DNA of 64,000 bases from Bifidobacterium tibiigranuli (GCF_009371885.1 NZ_QLZA01000003.1:186001-250000), one strand, 5' to 3'. Counted from the first letter of the stretch, positions 1 through 10,002 are shown. The notes: generated by a model from the letters alone, not told the origin. Made by a program: numbers and translations.

Positions 1-331
1 ATATCGACGACCTGACCTCGTCGCGGTCTTTAATTGACTGCTCACGCCCGGCATCGGTTATGGAAACAAGGATATTGCGCCGATCCTTGACATCGACCTC
101 GCGCGTTACGAAGCCCTTTTTCTCCAAGGACGAGAGCACTGCGGAGATGCGGCCCGAGCTGGATCGCAGGGCCGATGCGAGCTGGGATGGCATCGCCGTC
201 CCATGCTTGCGCAAATGGCGCAGCACGAACGGCTCGCCGGATGCATATCGCGAGTATTGCTTGGCCGCCAGCGAACGCTTGCTCATGACATTGGCAAGCA
301 GCGTCTCGAACGCCTCCTGCTCGAACCCCAT
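1..331 (-). CDS. MarR-family transcriptional regulator, 3' end cut by window edge
   Basis: The reading frame is open from ATG at 331 to the window edge (about 110 residues visible). AGAGGGAG lies just upstream of the start. The protein has the MarR winged-helix layout: a helical start, a recognition region around SQLASALRSSSGRISAVLSS, then the wing EKKGFVTREVDVKDRRN with the usual D-x-R-R-x motif, and ITDAGRE before the dimerisation helix. MarR proteins repress efflux or stress genes and release DNA on ligand binding. It lies downstream of, and on the same strand as, two broken ABC exporter genes, so it may once have controlled them. That link is inferred from position only. Confidence 0.88.
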   Translation of the reverse strand, partial: MGFEQEAFETLLANVMSKRSLAAKQYSRYASGEPFVLRHLRKHGTAMPSQLASALRSSSGRISAVLSSLEKKGFVTREVDVKDRRNILVSITDAGREQSIKDRDEVRSSI

Positions 332-565
332 GCGACTCCCTCTTCCCGTTTTTCGTGGCATATAGTTTCGGCATGTGCCCGCGTGGCGCATAGCCGTTTG
401 GCGTGCATCGCGCATTGTCTGTCAATATGATGACCATGCCATCCGCGCGCGCCAACCCTGCATATACGGCATGCAAAGCTCCATATACTTGATATATTAC
501 CTCACACTATGAACTTTTCACAGTATGTGCTATTTGAGGAATCGAATTATCGGGTCAAACCACAA

Positions 566-656
566 CACGCCCGGGGTGATCTACACAAGTCGGGTGGTAG
601 CGATTTCAGTTGGCGGTATTCCGCCAGTCGAAATCGCTACCACCCGACTTGTGTAG
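566..656. repeat. Long hairpin element, family A copy 1
   Basis: Arms at 581-616 and 621-656 are inverted copies of each other (34 of 36 positions) around the loop TATT. The inner tip is the palindrome GGCGGTATTCCGCC. The left flank carries ACACGCCCGGG, as in the copy at 11138-11255. The element lies at the 3' end of a degenerate ABC gene, whose last reading frame runs into it. It has no T-run directly after the stem, so it is not a standard terminator. Confidence 0.85.
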
Positions 657-2354
657 ATATATATAGAGAGGGCTGCGGCCCTTATAATTCACATGACTGC
701 CGCTAAGCTGCCACTGCTGGGCTTGGACGCGGCCGGACCAGAAGGCGGCGTAGCGCGTGTTGCTGGCGAACAGCTCCTGATGAGTACCGAGCGCGGAGAT
801 GCGGCCGTGCTCAAGGAACGCGACGCGGTCGGCGTTGGCGATGGTTTCGGCCTGATGCTCAATGATGGGCACCGTGACTTGGCCTCGCAGCGACTCGATG
901 GTAGCGCGTATGGCCGGTCCAGCGCGGCGATCGCCTCGTCAAGCAAGAGAATCGGCGCTTTCTTGAGCAATGCGCGGGCGATGGAAACGCGCTGGCGGTC
1001 GCCGCCCGAAAGCAGCTTCCCGCCTTCGCCTACCGAACCATCCCAGCCGCCGGGGATGCGCTCGGCAATCGGCGTGACCTGCGCGAGTTCGGCCGCATGC
1101 AGCACCTCCGACTCGCTGGCGTCCGGGTCGCCCAGCGCGATATTCTCGCGCAGCGACTCGTTGAACAGGTACGCATCCTGGAACACGAGCGAGAGCTGAG
1201 CGGCGCGGTACTCATCGCTCAAATCCTTGACGTCGACGCCGCCGATGCGCACCGCGCCCTGATTCGCGTCCCAGAAACGCGCGATAAGCCGTGTGACTGT
1301 CGTCTTGCCGGAGCCGGACGGCTCGACGAGTGCGGTGACCGTGCCGGGTTCGAGCTCCAGATCCACGCCGTCGAGCACCGGCGCACGGTCGCCGTAGCCA
1401 AAGACCACATGATCCAGCTGCACGGCGTTGTCTGCGGGCTACAATGCGAGACACCTCGGGAACGGCCATCTCCGGCTCGTTCAGCACGTCGGCGACTTCA
1501 TCGAGTTGCAGCTCGGCACGGCGCAGCGTCGTCAGCAGTTCAGCGAGCACACGCAGCGGGTTGATGACCTGCGAGGAGAGCGCGATCACGGCGATGATCG
1601 CCACCGGGCCCACATCGCCCGACACGGCCTGCAGCACGCCGAGGCCAGCTGCAATGCCGAAGACGAAATCAATCACGATGCGCTGGGGGAATCATGCTGA
1701 CTATCGATGACCACAGCGACTTTCTGCCGGCCTTGCGCCAAGCCGCGATGACGTCGGCAAGCGGCTGGTGCTGCGTGCCGTGGATGCCCGCCGAGCGCAG
1801 CACCACCTGCTGGTCGGCGAATTCGAGCAGCTGCCGGTCGGTTTCGAATTCGGCCTCTTGTGTGCCCGTTTCGGCCTTGGCGTTGCGCCGTTCGCCCCGC
1901 CGCGTCGCCAGCGCGACAACCGGAATGGCGATGACGAGCGCCAGCCCGATCCGCCAATTGAACGCCAGCGTGACGATCGCCACCGACATCGTGCCGCTCA
2001 CCGCGATGCCCGACGCCGTCGCCTGCGCGCTGCCGCCGAACCAGCCCAGCGGCAGCCGCACCATATGGTCGGCGAGCCGGCCCTGCATATCGCGGATGAC
2101 ATCGACCGTGACGGCAAACGAATGGTTCGAGGAGAGCACGACGAAAACTGCGTTTATATGAGCGCAGCCACGGCGAACGCCACGAGCCACAGCCACATGC
2201 CGTGCGGGTCGCGCCGGAACATCGAGACAAGCAGCGGCACGAGCGCCGCCAGCGCCGCGCCCTGCGCCAGACCGTTGATCGCGGCGAGAATGAGAAATAC
2301 CTTGAGAGCGCGCCTGGACGGCTTGTCGCCAATTGCCATCAATGCCTTAATCAT
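606..2354 (-). pseudogene. ABC exporter half-transporter, frameshifted (gene 2 of pair)
   Basis: Several consecutive minus-strand fragments together spell one ABC exporter with fused membrane and ATPase domains. They are MIKALMAIGDKPSRRALKVF (2354 down), a membrane block with RDMQGRLADHMVRLPLGWF, a block ending LLTTLRRAELQLDEVADVLN, and an ATPase with LSGGDRQRVSIARALL and LLLDEAIAALD. The D-loop region and H-loop (PIIEHQAETIANADRVAFLE) lie in a further frame. At least four frame changes separate them. The Walker A reads EPSGSGKTT, where the first Gly is expected (GPSGSGKST); the changed Glu also suggests relaxed selection. The start overlaps the end of the next ABC gene by four bases, so they were an operon encoding a heterodimeric exporter. 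Confidence 0.85.
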
Positions 2355-4449
2355 GAGCGATCCTCCTTGCTGATAGCGGTGAGTGCGTTGGCTGCGGCAC
2401 CGGTTTGTGCGCCCTTGTCACTTTGCTGCGCCTGCCACATGTCGGCGTACGCTCCCGGCGCGTTGGCGAACTGCGCGTGCGAGCCGGACTGGATAATGCG
2501 GCCATGATCGATGACCAGAATATTGTCCGCATGCTGAATGGTTTGCAAACGATGCGCGATGATGGCAACCGTGCGGCCGACCACCAGATCGGACAGCGCG
2601 CTTTGGATCTCCGTCTCGGTTTCCGGGTCGGCGGCCGAAGTCGCCTCATCCATGATGAGAATCGGCGTGTTTCGCAGGATCACGCGCGCGATTGACACGC
2701 GCTGCGCCTCGCCGCCCGAAAGCAGCGCGTCATCGCCGATAACCGAATCGTAGCCGCGTGGCAGCGCCATGATGCGCTCGTGAATATGCGCAGCTTTGGC
2801 GGCGGCGATGATGTCGTCCATCGAAGCGTTGAAACGCCCCAGCACGCTATTCTCCTTCAACGACAGCGATGGAAGCTGCACCTGCTGCAGCACGAGGCCG
2901 ACGTTCGACCGCAGCACCGGCTCCGTCATCTGGCGCACATCGACGCCGCCGATGCGTATCGAGCCGGCGTCCACATCGTGGAATCTCGCCAGCAGCAAAG
3001 CCGGCGTGGATTTGCCCGCGCCCGAAGGACCAACCAGCTTCACCGCGCCGCCCTCGGGCACGGTGAAGCTGACGACTGCGACGGCTTCATTCGCGGGCTC
3101 GCCCATATCAGCAGCATCGGAACCGTTCGTTGTGGCGGCATCTTCACCGGCAGAGATATTGCCACCTTCATCGGCACTATCAGCACCATCCACCTGCGGA
3201 TAGCTGAAATGCACGTCGTCGAATTCAACTGTCCGATTCGCTGAGCGCAACGGCTTACTGGACTGCGGCAGCGGCGGCTCGTTCAGCAGTCCGGTGATGC
3301 GCTCCACCGCTTCGCGCCCCTCGCTCGCTGTAGGACTGATTGCCGGAAGCCGAGGTGATCAGCGCGCCGGGCAGCGAGAGCGCCACCAGCGCCACGACCA
3401 GCGCCTTGGCCGGTTCGATGCTTCCCGAATCCACGAATATCACGCCGCCCAGAGCAGCAGTCAAGGCCACGACCGGCGCGGAAAGCCAGATAAGCGCCAC
3501 GGCCTGCGCATGCATTTGCAGGCCGACGAGCAGCGCGGAAGTCACTGATGAAGGCGTTGCTCGTCTTGCGAAATCGCCGCGAGCCTTCCTTGGCACGCCC
3601 GAAGATCTTGAGCACGGCCACGCCGCCGACGTAGTCGACGATCGCCTCGCTCACCGAGGCGAGGCTGGCCGCGAGCTGGTCCATCACCCCGCGATTGTCG
3701 CGCGGCGACATCAGCGAGAGGGTGGCCATGTAGAGCACCGCCGGAATCAGCGCGATCAGCCCCATACGCCAATCCATCACGAAGCAGAACAGACGCCCAC
3801 CAGCGGCGTAACCACGGCCGGAATGATATCCAAAACGCTGTGCGAAACCAGATGATGCAGCGATTCGACATCGTTGTTGAGCGCCTTGCGTACGCGGCCC
3901 GCGCCGTTCGCATCGAATCATCCCAGCAGCACGCTGCCCAGCGTATCAGCCAGATTGATTCGCGGCCGCGCCTGCAAATCGATGTCAGCGATATGCGTGG
4001 GCAGCATGCCCAGCGCGGCGATAAGCGACTCCACACTCACCGCGATCAATAGAGCATCACCGCGTCCACGCCGTATGCCCGTCGGGCCTGGCCGGCACCG
4101 CAATAGCGTCAGCGAGCCAAAGCAGCGCAATATACGGCATAATGCTGAACAGCGACGCGACGATTTGCAACGCGATGGCCGCAATCATCTTGCCACGCAC
4201 CGGACGGAAGAACTGCATCAGCGAAGCTTGGTTTTGGCTGGATTTCGCGTTCCTGCAGCCTTGTGCGTTCTTGGCCTGCACGTTGCCGTTTCGTTGGAAA
4301 CCGCTGCCATTTGATGGCTGGCGAACGTCAGCATCTCGCTTGCGCCGCGTGGGCGCAACTCCTTGCGCAGCAACGGAATCGCCCGTCGCTGCGGCTGTTC
4401 GTCTTTGCATTCCTGCTCTTTTCCCTTCAATCGTTTCTCGCTTTTTCAC
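2351..4449 (-). pseudogene. ABC exporter half-transporter, frameshifted (gene 1 of pair)
   Basis: This is the partner of the downstream ABC gene and is also broken. Fragments run from an N-terminal segment (FFRPVRGKMIAAIALQIVAS; start 4218 or further upstream) through helices and the coupling region (LFSRYG-free, with RFRKTSNAFISDF) to an intact ATPase half at 2351-3307. The ATPase has Walker A GPSGAGKST, signature LSGGEAQRVSIARVIL, Walker B ILIMDEATSAADPE and H-loop IAHRLQTI. At least four frame changes lie between 3250 and 4200. The ATPase half carries an acidic insert between its first strand and Walker A. The gene follows a TetR gene by about 50 bases, the usual layout of a drug-inducible efflux operon. 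No functional exporter can be made from it as sequenced. Confidence 0.85.
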
Positions 4450-4501
4450 GTTGTTCGGTAACCGCTTTCACAACCGCTTTTCTGGAAGCATGCTCCGCAA
4501 A

Positions 4502-5530
4502 CTAGGAACTGCGAATCATGCCCGAAGCTTCAAACCCGGCGAGCGCGATATCGACTTTGCGCAGCATCACCGTACGCCGATCGGCTGCAATCAAGGCCTG
4601 CGAAGCTGTCGCGGAAGACGGTGCCGATGGGGATGACACCGATACAGCTTCCATTGGCTGCGATCCATCCGACCGAGATTCCGCTGATTGGGACGATGCC
4701 ACTGAATGAGATGCCACTGAGCGAGACGACACAGCGTCATCAGGCTGCCCCGTCTTCGCCCAATCGGCTTTGAATCGCTCGCGGTCGACATGCCGCGACG
4801 CCCATGCGCTCTCTGCGTCGCCACCTTCTGTACCTCTGCCATTATCGAGTTTGTCGTCGCTTTTAGCGCAATGGTCGAGATCGAGCATATCGGCGCCGCG
4901 CCGCTGATCAAGCACGATATCGAATACCATATCGACGGCGAACGCCGCATCTGCCACGGAAAAGCCTCGCGCAGCCAGCGCATCGTCAAGCATCTGCGAG
5001 GAACGCATCAGTTTGGCGCACACGATGCCTCGGCTGATCGCGTCGGCCGCACCGGGCATGGCGCCGAGGACGTTCCACACCCGCTCCACGGTCCGCATGA
5101 ACAACGAGCGCCAGCTGTCATCAGCACGCACATTAAGCTCGAGCCCGGCCAACCCCACCTCTAGCGCCAGTTGCAGCACATCATCTTTAGTGGGCGCATA
5201 GCGATACAGCGTCGCCTGCGAGACGCCAAGCCGCTTGGACAATGCCAGGAACGTCAGCCCTTCAAGCCCCATCGCCAGCGCCGCGCGGCCGATCTCCTCC
5301 GGCGACAGCACCGGAGGTCTGCCAGCGCCACGCCGCTTCGCAGGTTTACTGATTTTGCGGTTTGGCGCAATTGGAGCAGATTGAGCCAAGTTGCTGCGCG
5401 ATGCGCGCACAGCAATGACCGAACCGTCGCGTTGCTGCGCCTGCGGACGGCCCGATGCCATGATTCGCTTCGTCTCACGACTGCCGCGACGGCTGGCTAC
5501 GGCTTCGTATGGCTGCTCTGAGAATGTCAT
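4502..5530 (-). CDS. TetR-family regulator with long Ser-rich C-terminal tail
   Basis: The helix-turn-helix is clear: EEIGRAALAMGLEGLTFLAL, then SKRLGVSQATLYRYAPTKDD. A basic, Ala/Arg-rich stretch of about 70 residues precedes it. The ligand-binding half follows, with VERVWNVLGAMPGAADAISR. After roughly residue 220 the protein is low-complexity and Ser/Asp-rich, with repeated SVAS and SQ blocks. A short conserved-looking end (LRKVDIALAGFEASGMI) may be the true last helix. No strong ribosome site marks the start: ATG at 5530 is used, but 5461 is also possible. It heads the broken ABC exporter operon and was presumably its repressor. Confidence 0.75.
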   Translation of the reverse strand: MTFSEQPYEAVASRRGSRETKRIMASGRPQAQQRDGSVIAVRASRSNLAQSAPIAPNRKISKPAKRRGAGRPPVLSPEEIGRAALAMGLEGLTFLALSKRLGVSQATLYRYAPTKDDVLQLALEVGLAGLELNVRADDSWRSLFMRTVERVWNVLGAMPGAADAISRGIVCAKLMRSSQMLDDALAARGFSVADAAFAVDMVFDIVLDQRRGADMLDLDHCAKSDDKLDNGRGTEGGDAESAWASRHVDRERFKADWAKTGQPDDAVSSRSVASHSVASSQSAESRSDGSQPMEAVSVSSPSAPSSATASQALIAADRRTVMLRKVDIALAGFEASGMIRSS

Positions 5531-5752
5531 ATTTTCGGAGCATACACTCAAAATCCACAAATCGCAAACGATTATCATTAATAATAGAAAATCGCGCGAA
5601 TCGCTGTTCCTGCTCGCTCACCCGTCATTCATTAGGTCTATTTCCTTGCAAACCACCCCTGCACAAGGCTTTTCGAGCAACTGTCCATACTCAGGATTGG
5701 CGGAATTGCAGGAATCGTGCGGCGCCCTGAGCAAGCGCGTACTCTCGCATCG

Positions 5753-5874
5753 GCCTAATGAACGAAAAAAGACCTAATGAACGGCCTGAGGTAGATGCTG
5801 CGGCGATTACGCCCAATCAGCAGGGCTCGAGCAGGACTTAACCACTCATTAGGCACATTTTTCGTTCATTAGGC
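5753..5874. repeat. Inverted pair of double CCTAATGAA motifs around an A-run
   Basis: The block at 5753-5782 holds two direct copies of CCTAATGAAC about 20 bp apart, separated by GAAAAAAG. A near-inverted copy lies at 5845-5874. Further single CCTAATGAA sites lie at about 5629 (inverted) and 5990. The block sits between the divergent ends of the TetR gene and the aldo/keto reductase gene. The same architecture with a different core is seen at 54540-54679. No coding sequence is supported between 5531 and 6110. Confidence 0.75.
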
Positions 5875-6110
5875 CCTTCGCGAAGTAGCCGCCGAATTCT
5901 GCGTACAACACTTTGGCGGAATACTGCCGTTTTCGAGTAGCGCCGCACGAGTAATCCGACGCGCGAGCCCCCGTAACTTCCCCAAATCAACCTAATGAAT
6001 TCACAGGCCACTCGCGACCACTGCAAAGCGACAATCCAATTCTCCCAAAAACATCGTGGCCCTTGCCGAGCTGTCCTCGAAATGGATCAGTGAACCTGTC
6101 TGCTTACGCA

Positions 6111-7130
6111 TCACTTGCCGGACAGTATCCGAAGCTCCTGCTCGCTGAGCTTGAAATCTTCGGCCGCGAAGGAATCGCGAATCTCGTGCGGGTTGCGGGC
6201 GCTGGGAATGACGAAGAGGCGCTGATATCGTGTCAGCTCCCAGGCGAGCACGACACGCTGGTAGGACACTCCGCGCTCGGCCGCGACCGCGCGGAAGGGG
6301 TCGTAGGCTGCGTGGTCGAAGGAGTCAAGGAATCCACCCAAAGGCGAAAAGCAGATGTAGGCCAGGCCCAGTTCGGCGCAATGCCGCATAGTCTCCTCCC
6401 CGTCACGGCAAGAGGGCGAGAACTGGTTCTGCACCGCGACGAGATGGCTTCCGAGCGTGGATGCGGCGATATCGATCTGATGGTTGTCGACCCGCGAGAT
6501 TCCAGCGCAATGCACGACTCCTTCATCAATCAGCTGCCGCAACGCGCCCATCTGGTCCTCGTAAGGCACCGCCGGATCAGGGCCGTGCGAAAACAGCAGT
6601 TCAAGTGTTTCAACGCCGAGCCGCTGGGCGGATTCCTTCGCGTCGCGAATCATCGTCTCCGGCCGCGAATCAGCCAGCCAGCCATAACGGCTGCCCGCCG
6701 TCTGCAACTGCTGACGCGAGGCAGCAGCATCGCCGGCATTCCCTGATTTCTCGCCGCTCTCAGCCCCGCGCGCAAACGCCGCACCGGCATCGCAGGTGCG
6801 GCGGAATCCGGTTTTGGTGGCGACCAGCACCTCGTCGCGCGGGCCGTCCCAGGAGCGCAGGGCATCACGAAGCAAGAACTCCCCGTAGCCCATATCCTCA
6901 GGTGCGCCGATGCCCGGCTGGCTCGGCAGGTAGTAGGACCATGCGGTGTCGAGGTAGCGCACGCCCGTATCCAGCGCGGCGTGAATCGTGTCGATGGCTT
7001 GCTCACACGAACTCGGGCGCCCCTCGATTGACAATGCCATCAGGCCCATTCCGATGCGCGGAGTCTGGAAGCCCGCAAGCTCAGCCGTGCCACCGCGATC
7101 TGTTGCGTTCTGCTGTTGTTCCTGCTGCAT
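6111..7130 (-). CDS. Aldo/keto reductase
   Basis: The 339-residue protein has an AKR barrel. The catalytic tetrad can be placed: Asp and Tyr in YLDTAWSYY, Lys in VLVATKTGF and His in LELLFSHGPDP. Late strands such as LAYICFSPLGGF and RLFVIPSARNPHEI fit the NADP-binding end. An insert of about 35 residues after the Lys strand (GAAFARGAESGEKSGNAGDA) lengthens the barrel. The start is preceded by GGAAGGGCGCTTC. AKRs reduce carbonyl compounds with NAD(P)H; the substrate cannot be read from sequence. It is transcribed in the same direction as the downstream-facing NTF2-like gene, 99 bp away. Confidence 0.9.
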   Translation of the reverse strand: MQQEQQQNATDRGGTAELAGFQTPRIGMGLMALSIEGRPSSCEQAIDTIHAALDTGVRYLDTAWSYYLPSQPGIGAPEDMGYGEFLLRDALRSWDGPRDEVLVATKTGFRRTCDAGAAFARGAESGEKSGNAGDAAASRQQLQTAGSRYGWLADSRPETMIRDAKESAQRLGVETLELLFSHGPDPAVPYEDQMGALRQLIDEGVVHCAGISRVDNHQIDIAASTLGSHLVAVQNQFSPSCRDGEETMRHCAELGLAYICFSPLGGFLDSFDHAAYDPFRAVAAERGVSYQRVVLAWELTRYQRLFVIPSARNPHEIRDSFAAEDFKLSEQELRILSGK

Positions 7131-7229
7131 GAAGCGCCCTTCCGAAATTTCAACTATCTTCTGTCGATATGTGCCACAATTGCCACAGTATCGTTTGGCA
7201 GTGCTGGTTAGTCACTGGTTCGCTGCGGA

Positions 7230-7697
7230 TCAGTCAGGAAAATCGCCGAGGTCAATCGTCGGCGTCGCCAGCCCCAGTGCCTTCATCTCGACGACGGGGT
7301 TCATGAATTCGCGTTCGCGGACGATCAGGCCGTCGCGCATATCAAAGCAATACAGGAAATGATTCGTATACTGCACCGAATCATGCCCGGGCAGGTTCAG
7401 TGTGCCCGAACCGTCGCATTCCGCCCAGACCACATCGGCGTCGTTGGTTGTCCAGATAGCGATATCATGCCACTGCCAATCCGGAAAATGCTTGGCCGAC
7501 CACAGGTCGTAGCGCGCAATCGACTCGCGCCCCTGCACGAACACCGGTTCGCCGGTGTCGGAGGTCCACAGCCCCGAAATCCCATCCTCGCAGAAGAGTT
7601 CATGCCGACGCAGCAGCGCATCGCCATGACCGGAATGCAGAAAAGTCTCAACCGTCGCGCGGTTGCGTGCGCGCCGCACGTCATCGTCAGTTGCCAT
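7230..7697 (-). CDS. SnoaL/NTF2-like protein (PhzA/PhzB type)
   Basis: The 155-residue protein is a single NTF2-fold cone domain. It starts with a helix (ARNRATVETFLHSGHGDALL), then FVQGRESIARYDLWSAKHF and FPDWQWHDIAIW, with the late strand pair YTNHFLYCFDMRDGLIVRER. This pattern fits the PhzA/PhzB-like branch, which act as dehydratases or isomerases or bind small ligands. No phenazine pathway genes are present, so phenazine synthesis is not implied. GATGGAGGC precedes the ATG. With the upstream reductase gene on the same strand it may form a small detoxification pair; that is inference. Confidence 0.8.
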   Translation of the reverse strand: MATDDDVRRARNRATVETFLHSGHGDALLRRHELFCEDGISGLWTSDTGEPVFVQGRESIARYDLWSAKHFPDWQWHDIAIWTTNDADVVWAECDGSGTLNLPGHDSVQYTNHFLYCFDMRDGLIVREREFMNPVVEMKALGLATPTIDLGDFPD

Positions 7698-8033
7698 GCC
7701 TCCATCATGGCATAGGGGTGGACGGGCATAGCATAGCCACCGACAGCGCAGCAGTTCTCAGTCCGCCGCACCGCACCGCTTTCATCGATACGCTTGTCCG
7801 CGGGCGCGGCCATGATGAAGACACAACCGAACGGGAGCTCGAAAGGGCTGAGAGGAAGTCGCGGACTTCGACCGAGAACTTGACGCGGGTAATGCCGCCG
7901 TAAGGAAACGAGTTGTTGATGTCGCCATAGCTGGCGGCTTTCCGCATCCCTCGCATTCTGACAGTGCCATGCCATACATGGCCTGTCGTCGCGCCGCCGT
8001 TCGCGATAACTGAATATTGCATATCACATGATT
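7698..8033. other. Intergenic region without a supported gene
   Basis: A 105-codon open frame exists on the minus strand (7705-8022) but it lacks a ribosome site and recognisable domains. A short hairpin GCCATG-ccata-CATGGC lies near 7970. The right end should hold the promoter of the thi genes. Confidence 0.5.
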
Positions 8034-8135
8034 AGGGTCATGGAGGGGCGCACCACCTCACAGGGTACGGCCTTTCCAGCGACCCTTTTTTCGTATCATG
8101 ACGGCTTGCACCGCGCTGCTCCGCGCAGCACAAGC
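8034..8135 (+). promoter_or_regulatory. Structured 5' leader of thiSFG, not a TPP riboswitch
   Basis: The first element closes with AGGGTC (8034-8039) against GACCCT (8081-8086), followed directly by six T residues. Two small inner stems are possible (GAGG/CCTC near 8043-8059 and AGG/CCT near 8062-8073). This gives a compact branched fold ending in a terminator-like T-run. A second hairpin follows: GCTTG (8104) with CAAGC (8131) and inner GCTGC/GCAGC. The CTGAGA and GAACCTGAT boxes of the TPP aptamer are absent. The position 35 bp before thiS suggests transcriptional attenuation. Confidence 0.6.
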
Positions 8136-8168
8136 TGCCACGATACGCGCAACGGAAGGGAAGATCGC

Positions 8169-8363
8169 ATGATCGTCAACGGAACACAGGAGGAGGTCGC
8201 GACGCCGATAAGCGTCGCCGACCTCATCGCAACCAAAGGGTTCGACGCCAACCGGGTCGCCGTCGAACTCAACGGCGCCATCGTGCCCAGAACCCAGCGT
8301 GCGCAGACCACGCTCAAGGGCACCGATACGCTCGAAATCGTCACTTTCGTGCAGGGAGGCTGA
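8169..8363 (+). CDS. thiS: Sulfur carrier protein ThiS
   Basis: The 64-residue beta-grasp protein ends in Gly-Gly (VTFVQGG), the site that ThiF adenylates and that is then converted to a thiocarboxylate. It starts MIVNGTQEE, and the core VAVELNGAIVPR is typical of ThiS. GGAAGGGAAG precedes the ATG. It donates sulfur to ThiG for the thiazole ring of thiamine. It is followed after one base by thiF, so the two are co-translated. Confidence 0.93.
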   Translation: MIVNGTQEEVATPISVADLIATKGFDANRVAVELNGAIVPRTQRAQTTLKGTDTLEIVTFVQGG

Positions 8364-8364
8364 C

Positions 8365-9090
8365 ATGCCGATACCACAGGGATTCACCCCATCAGCATCG
8401 CAAACGCAGTTCGAAGCGCGCCGCACCGCGTTCACCACCCCGCCCAATCCGCTGGCTATGGTCAGCGAAAGCGAGGTGCGCGATGCGCTGACCGAACGCC
8501 ATTCGGCAGCCACGCAGGCCAAACTCGACGCGGCGCACGTCGCCATCGCCGGGCTGGGCGGCCTCGGCTCGACCATCGCGGTGGCACTCACCCGCATCGG
8601 CGTAGGGCACCTGCATCTGGTCGATTTCGACCGCGTCGACATGACCAATCTCAACCGCCAGCAGTACTTCCTCAAGGATGTCGGCGAGTACAAGACCGAG
8701 GCGCTGCGGGCCAATCTCGCCCAGATCAACCCCTTTGTCGAGGTCGCCATCGACACCACGAAAGTCAGCGACGAGAACGTTAGCGAGCTGTTCGCCAATG
8801 ACGACATCATCTGCGAGGCCTTCGATGTGCCAGAGAACAAAACGCTGCTGGTCAACGCCGTGCTTGAGCAGCTACCCGGCAAGAAGCTGGTCTCCGCCTC
8901 TGGCATGGCAGGCTTCCGCAGCTCGAACCTGGTCGAGACGCGGCGGGTGTCGAGCAACTTCTACTTCTGCGGCGACGGCGTCACAGCCCCGAAGCCGGGA
9001 GCCGGACTTATGGCGCCGCGGGTGGGAATCGTGGCCTGCCACGAGGCGAATATGATCACCCGCCTGATTCTGGGCGAGCAGGAAGCGTAG
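8365..9090 (+). CDS. thiF: ThiS adenylyltransferase ThiF
   Basis: This 241-residue E1-like enzyme has the nucleotide-binding AIAGLGGLGSTIAVALTRIG, the acidic end of the second strand (LHLVDFDRVDMTNLNRQQYF) with the conserved Asn-Arg-Gln, and the later FDVPENKT and GMAGF blocks. It is shorter than MoeB and lacks the paired CxxC zinc sites, as in the short ThiF branch. It activates the ThiS C-terminus with ATP. An N-terminal extension of about 40 residues precedes the fold. It lies between thiS and thiG in one operon. The start is fixed by the one-base gap after the thiS stop. Confidence 0.9.
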   Translation: MPIPQGFTPSASQTQFEARRTAFTTPPNPLAMVSESEVRDALTERHSAATQAKLDAAHVAIAGLGGLGSTIAVALTRIGVGHLHLVDFDRVDMTNLNRQQYFLKDVGEYKTEALRANLAQINPFVEVAIDTTKVSDENVSELFANDDIICEAFDVPENKTLLVNAVLEQLPGKKLVSASGMAGFRSSNLVETRRVSSNFYFCGDGVTAPKPGAGLMAPRVGIVACHEANMITRLILGEQEA

Positions 9091-9099
9091 GGCGGCACT

Positions 9100-10002
9100 A
9101 TGAGCAGCACGAATATAAGCACGGCACCCGAATCCGACACTACCATCGACATTGATGCTCTGGTCGGCACCACGACCAACACGGCGATCCTGCCGGAACC
9201 GGACGCCCACGCCTATGACGCGATCGAAACCGGCGACGGCGATCCGCTGATACTCGGCGGGCACCGCTTCACCAGCCGTTTCATCCTGGGCTCCGGCCGC
9301 TACGATCTCAACCTCATCAAGGCGACGATCGAGAACGCCGGCACGCAGATCGTGACGATGGCGCTGCGCCGATGCCGTACGACCGAGAACAATCTGCTCG
9401 ATTACATTCCCAAGGGCATCACCATGCTGCCGAACACTTCCGGCGCGCGCAACGCCGAGGAAGCGGTGCGCATCGCACGGCTGGCACGCGAGGTATGCCA
9501 TACCGATTTCGTGAAAATCGAAATCGAGCACGAGCAGCGCTACTTGCTGCCTGACAACGCGGAAACCATCAAAGCCACGGAAATACTGGCCAACGAAGGC
9601 TTCGTCGCCATGCCCTACATGTTCCCCGACCCGATCGCCGCACGCCAATTGGAGGACGCGGGCGCGGCCTGCGTGATGCCGCTCGGCTCGCTGATCGGCT
9701 CGAACAAGGGCATCCGCATGCGCGATTTCATCGAGGTCATCATCGCCAATGCCGGGGTGCCGGTCATCATCGATGCGGGCATCGGCCGGCCAAGCCAGGC
9801 CTGCGAGGCAATGGAGATGGGGGCCGACGCCGTGATGGCCTACACCGCAATCGCCAGCGCGGGTAACATCCCGCTCATGGCCCGCGCCTTCAAGCACGCC
9901 ATCGCTGCCGGCCGGGCCTCATATCGCTCCGGCCTCGGCACGGTGACCGAGGGCCACGCGGTCCCGTCCAGTCCCACCAACGCCTCGGATTACCTCGGCT
10001 GA
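9100..10002 (+). CDS. thiG: Thiazole synthase ThiG
   Basis: The 300-residue protein matches the ThiG barrel from about residue 50: [19 protein letters not shown], then [28 protein letters not shown], the Schiff-base Lys in DFVKIEIEH, and the phosphate-binding [20 protein letters not shown]. It joins DXP, dehydroglycine and ThiS thiocarboxylate into the thiazole phosphate. The first 48 residues (Asp/Thr-rich) are extra to the usual length of about 255. AGGGCGG precedes the ATG. No thiH or thiO follows in this window, so the dehydroglycine source must be encoded elsewhere. Confidence 0.93.
   Translation: MSSTNISTAPESDTTIDIDALVGTTTNTAILPEPDAHAYDAIETGDGDPLILGGHRFTSRFILGSGRYDLNLIKATIENAGTQIVTMALRRCRTTENNLLDYIPKGITMLPNTSGARNAEEAVRIARLAREVCHTDFVKIEIEHEQRYLLPDNAETIKATEILANEGFVAMPYMFPDPIAARQLEDAGAACVMPLGSLIGSNKGIRMRDFIEVIIANAGVPVIIDAGIGRPSQACEAMEMGADAVMAYTAIASAGNIPLMARAFKHAIAAGRASYRSGLGTVTEGHAVPSSPTNASDYLG

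Noticed and set aside
7705..8022. 105-codon minus-strand frame before the thi leader
   Set aside because: No ribosome site, odd composition and no domain; more likely non-coding.
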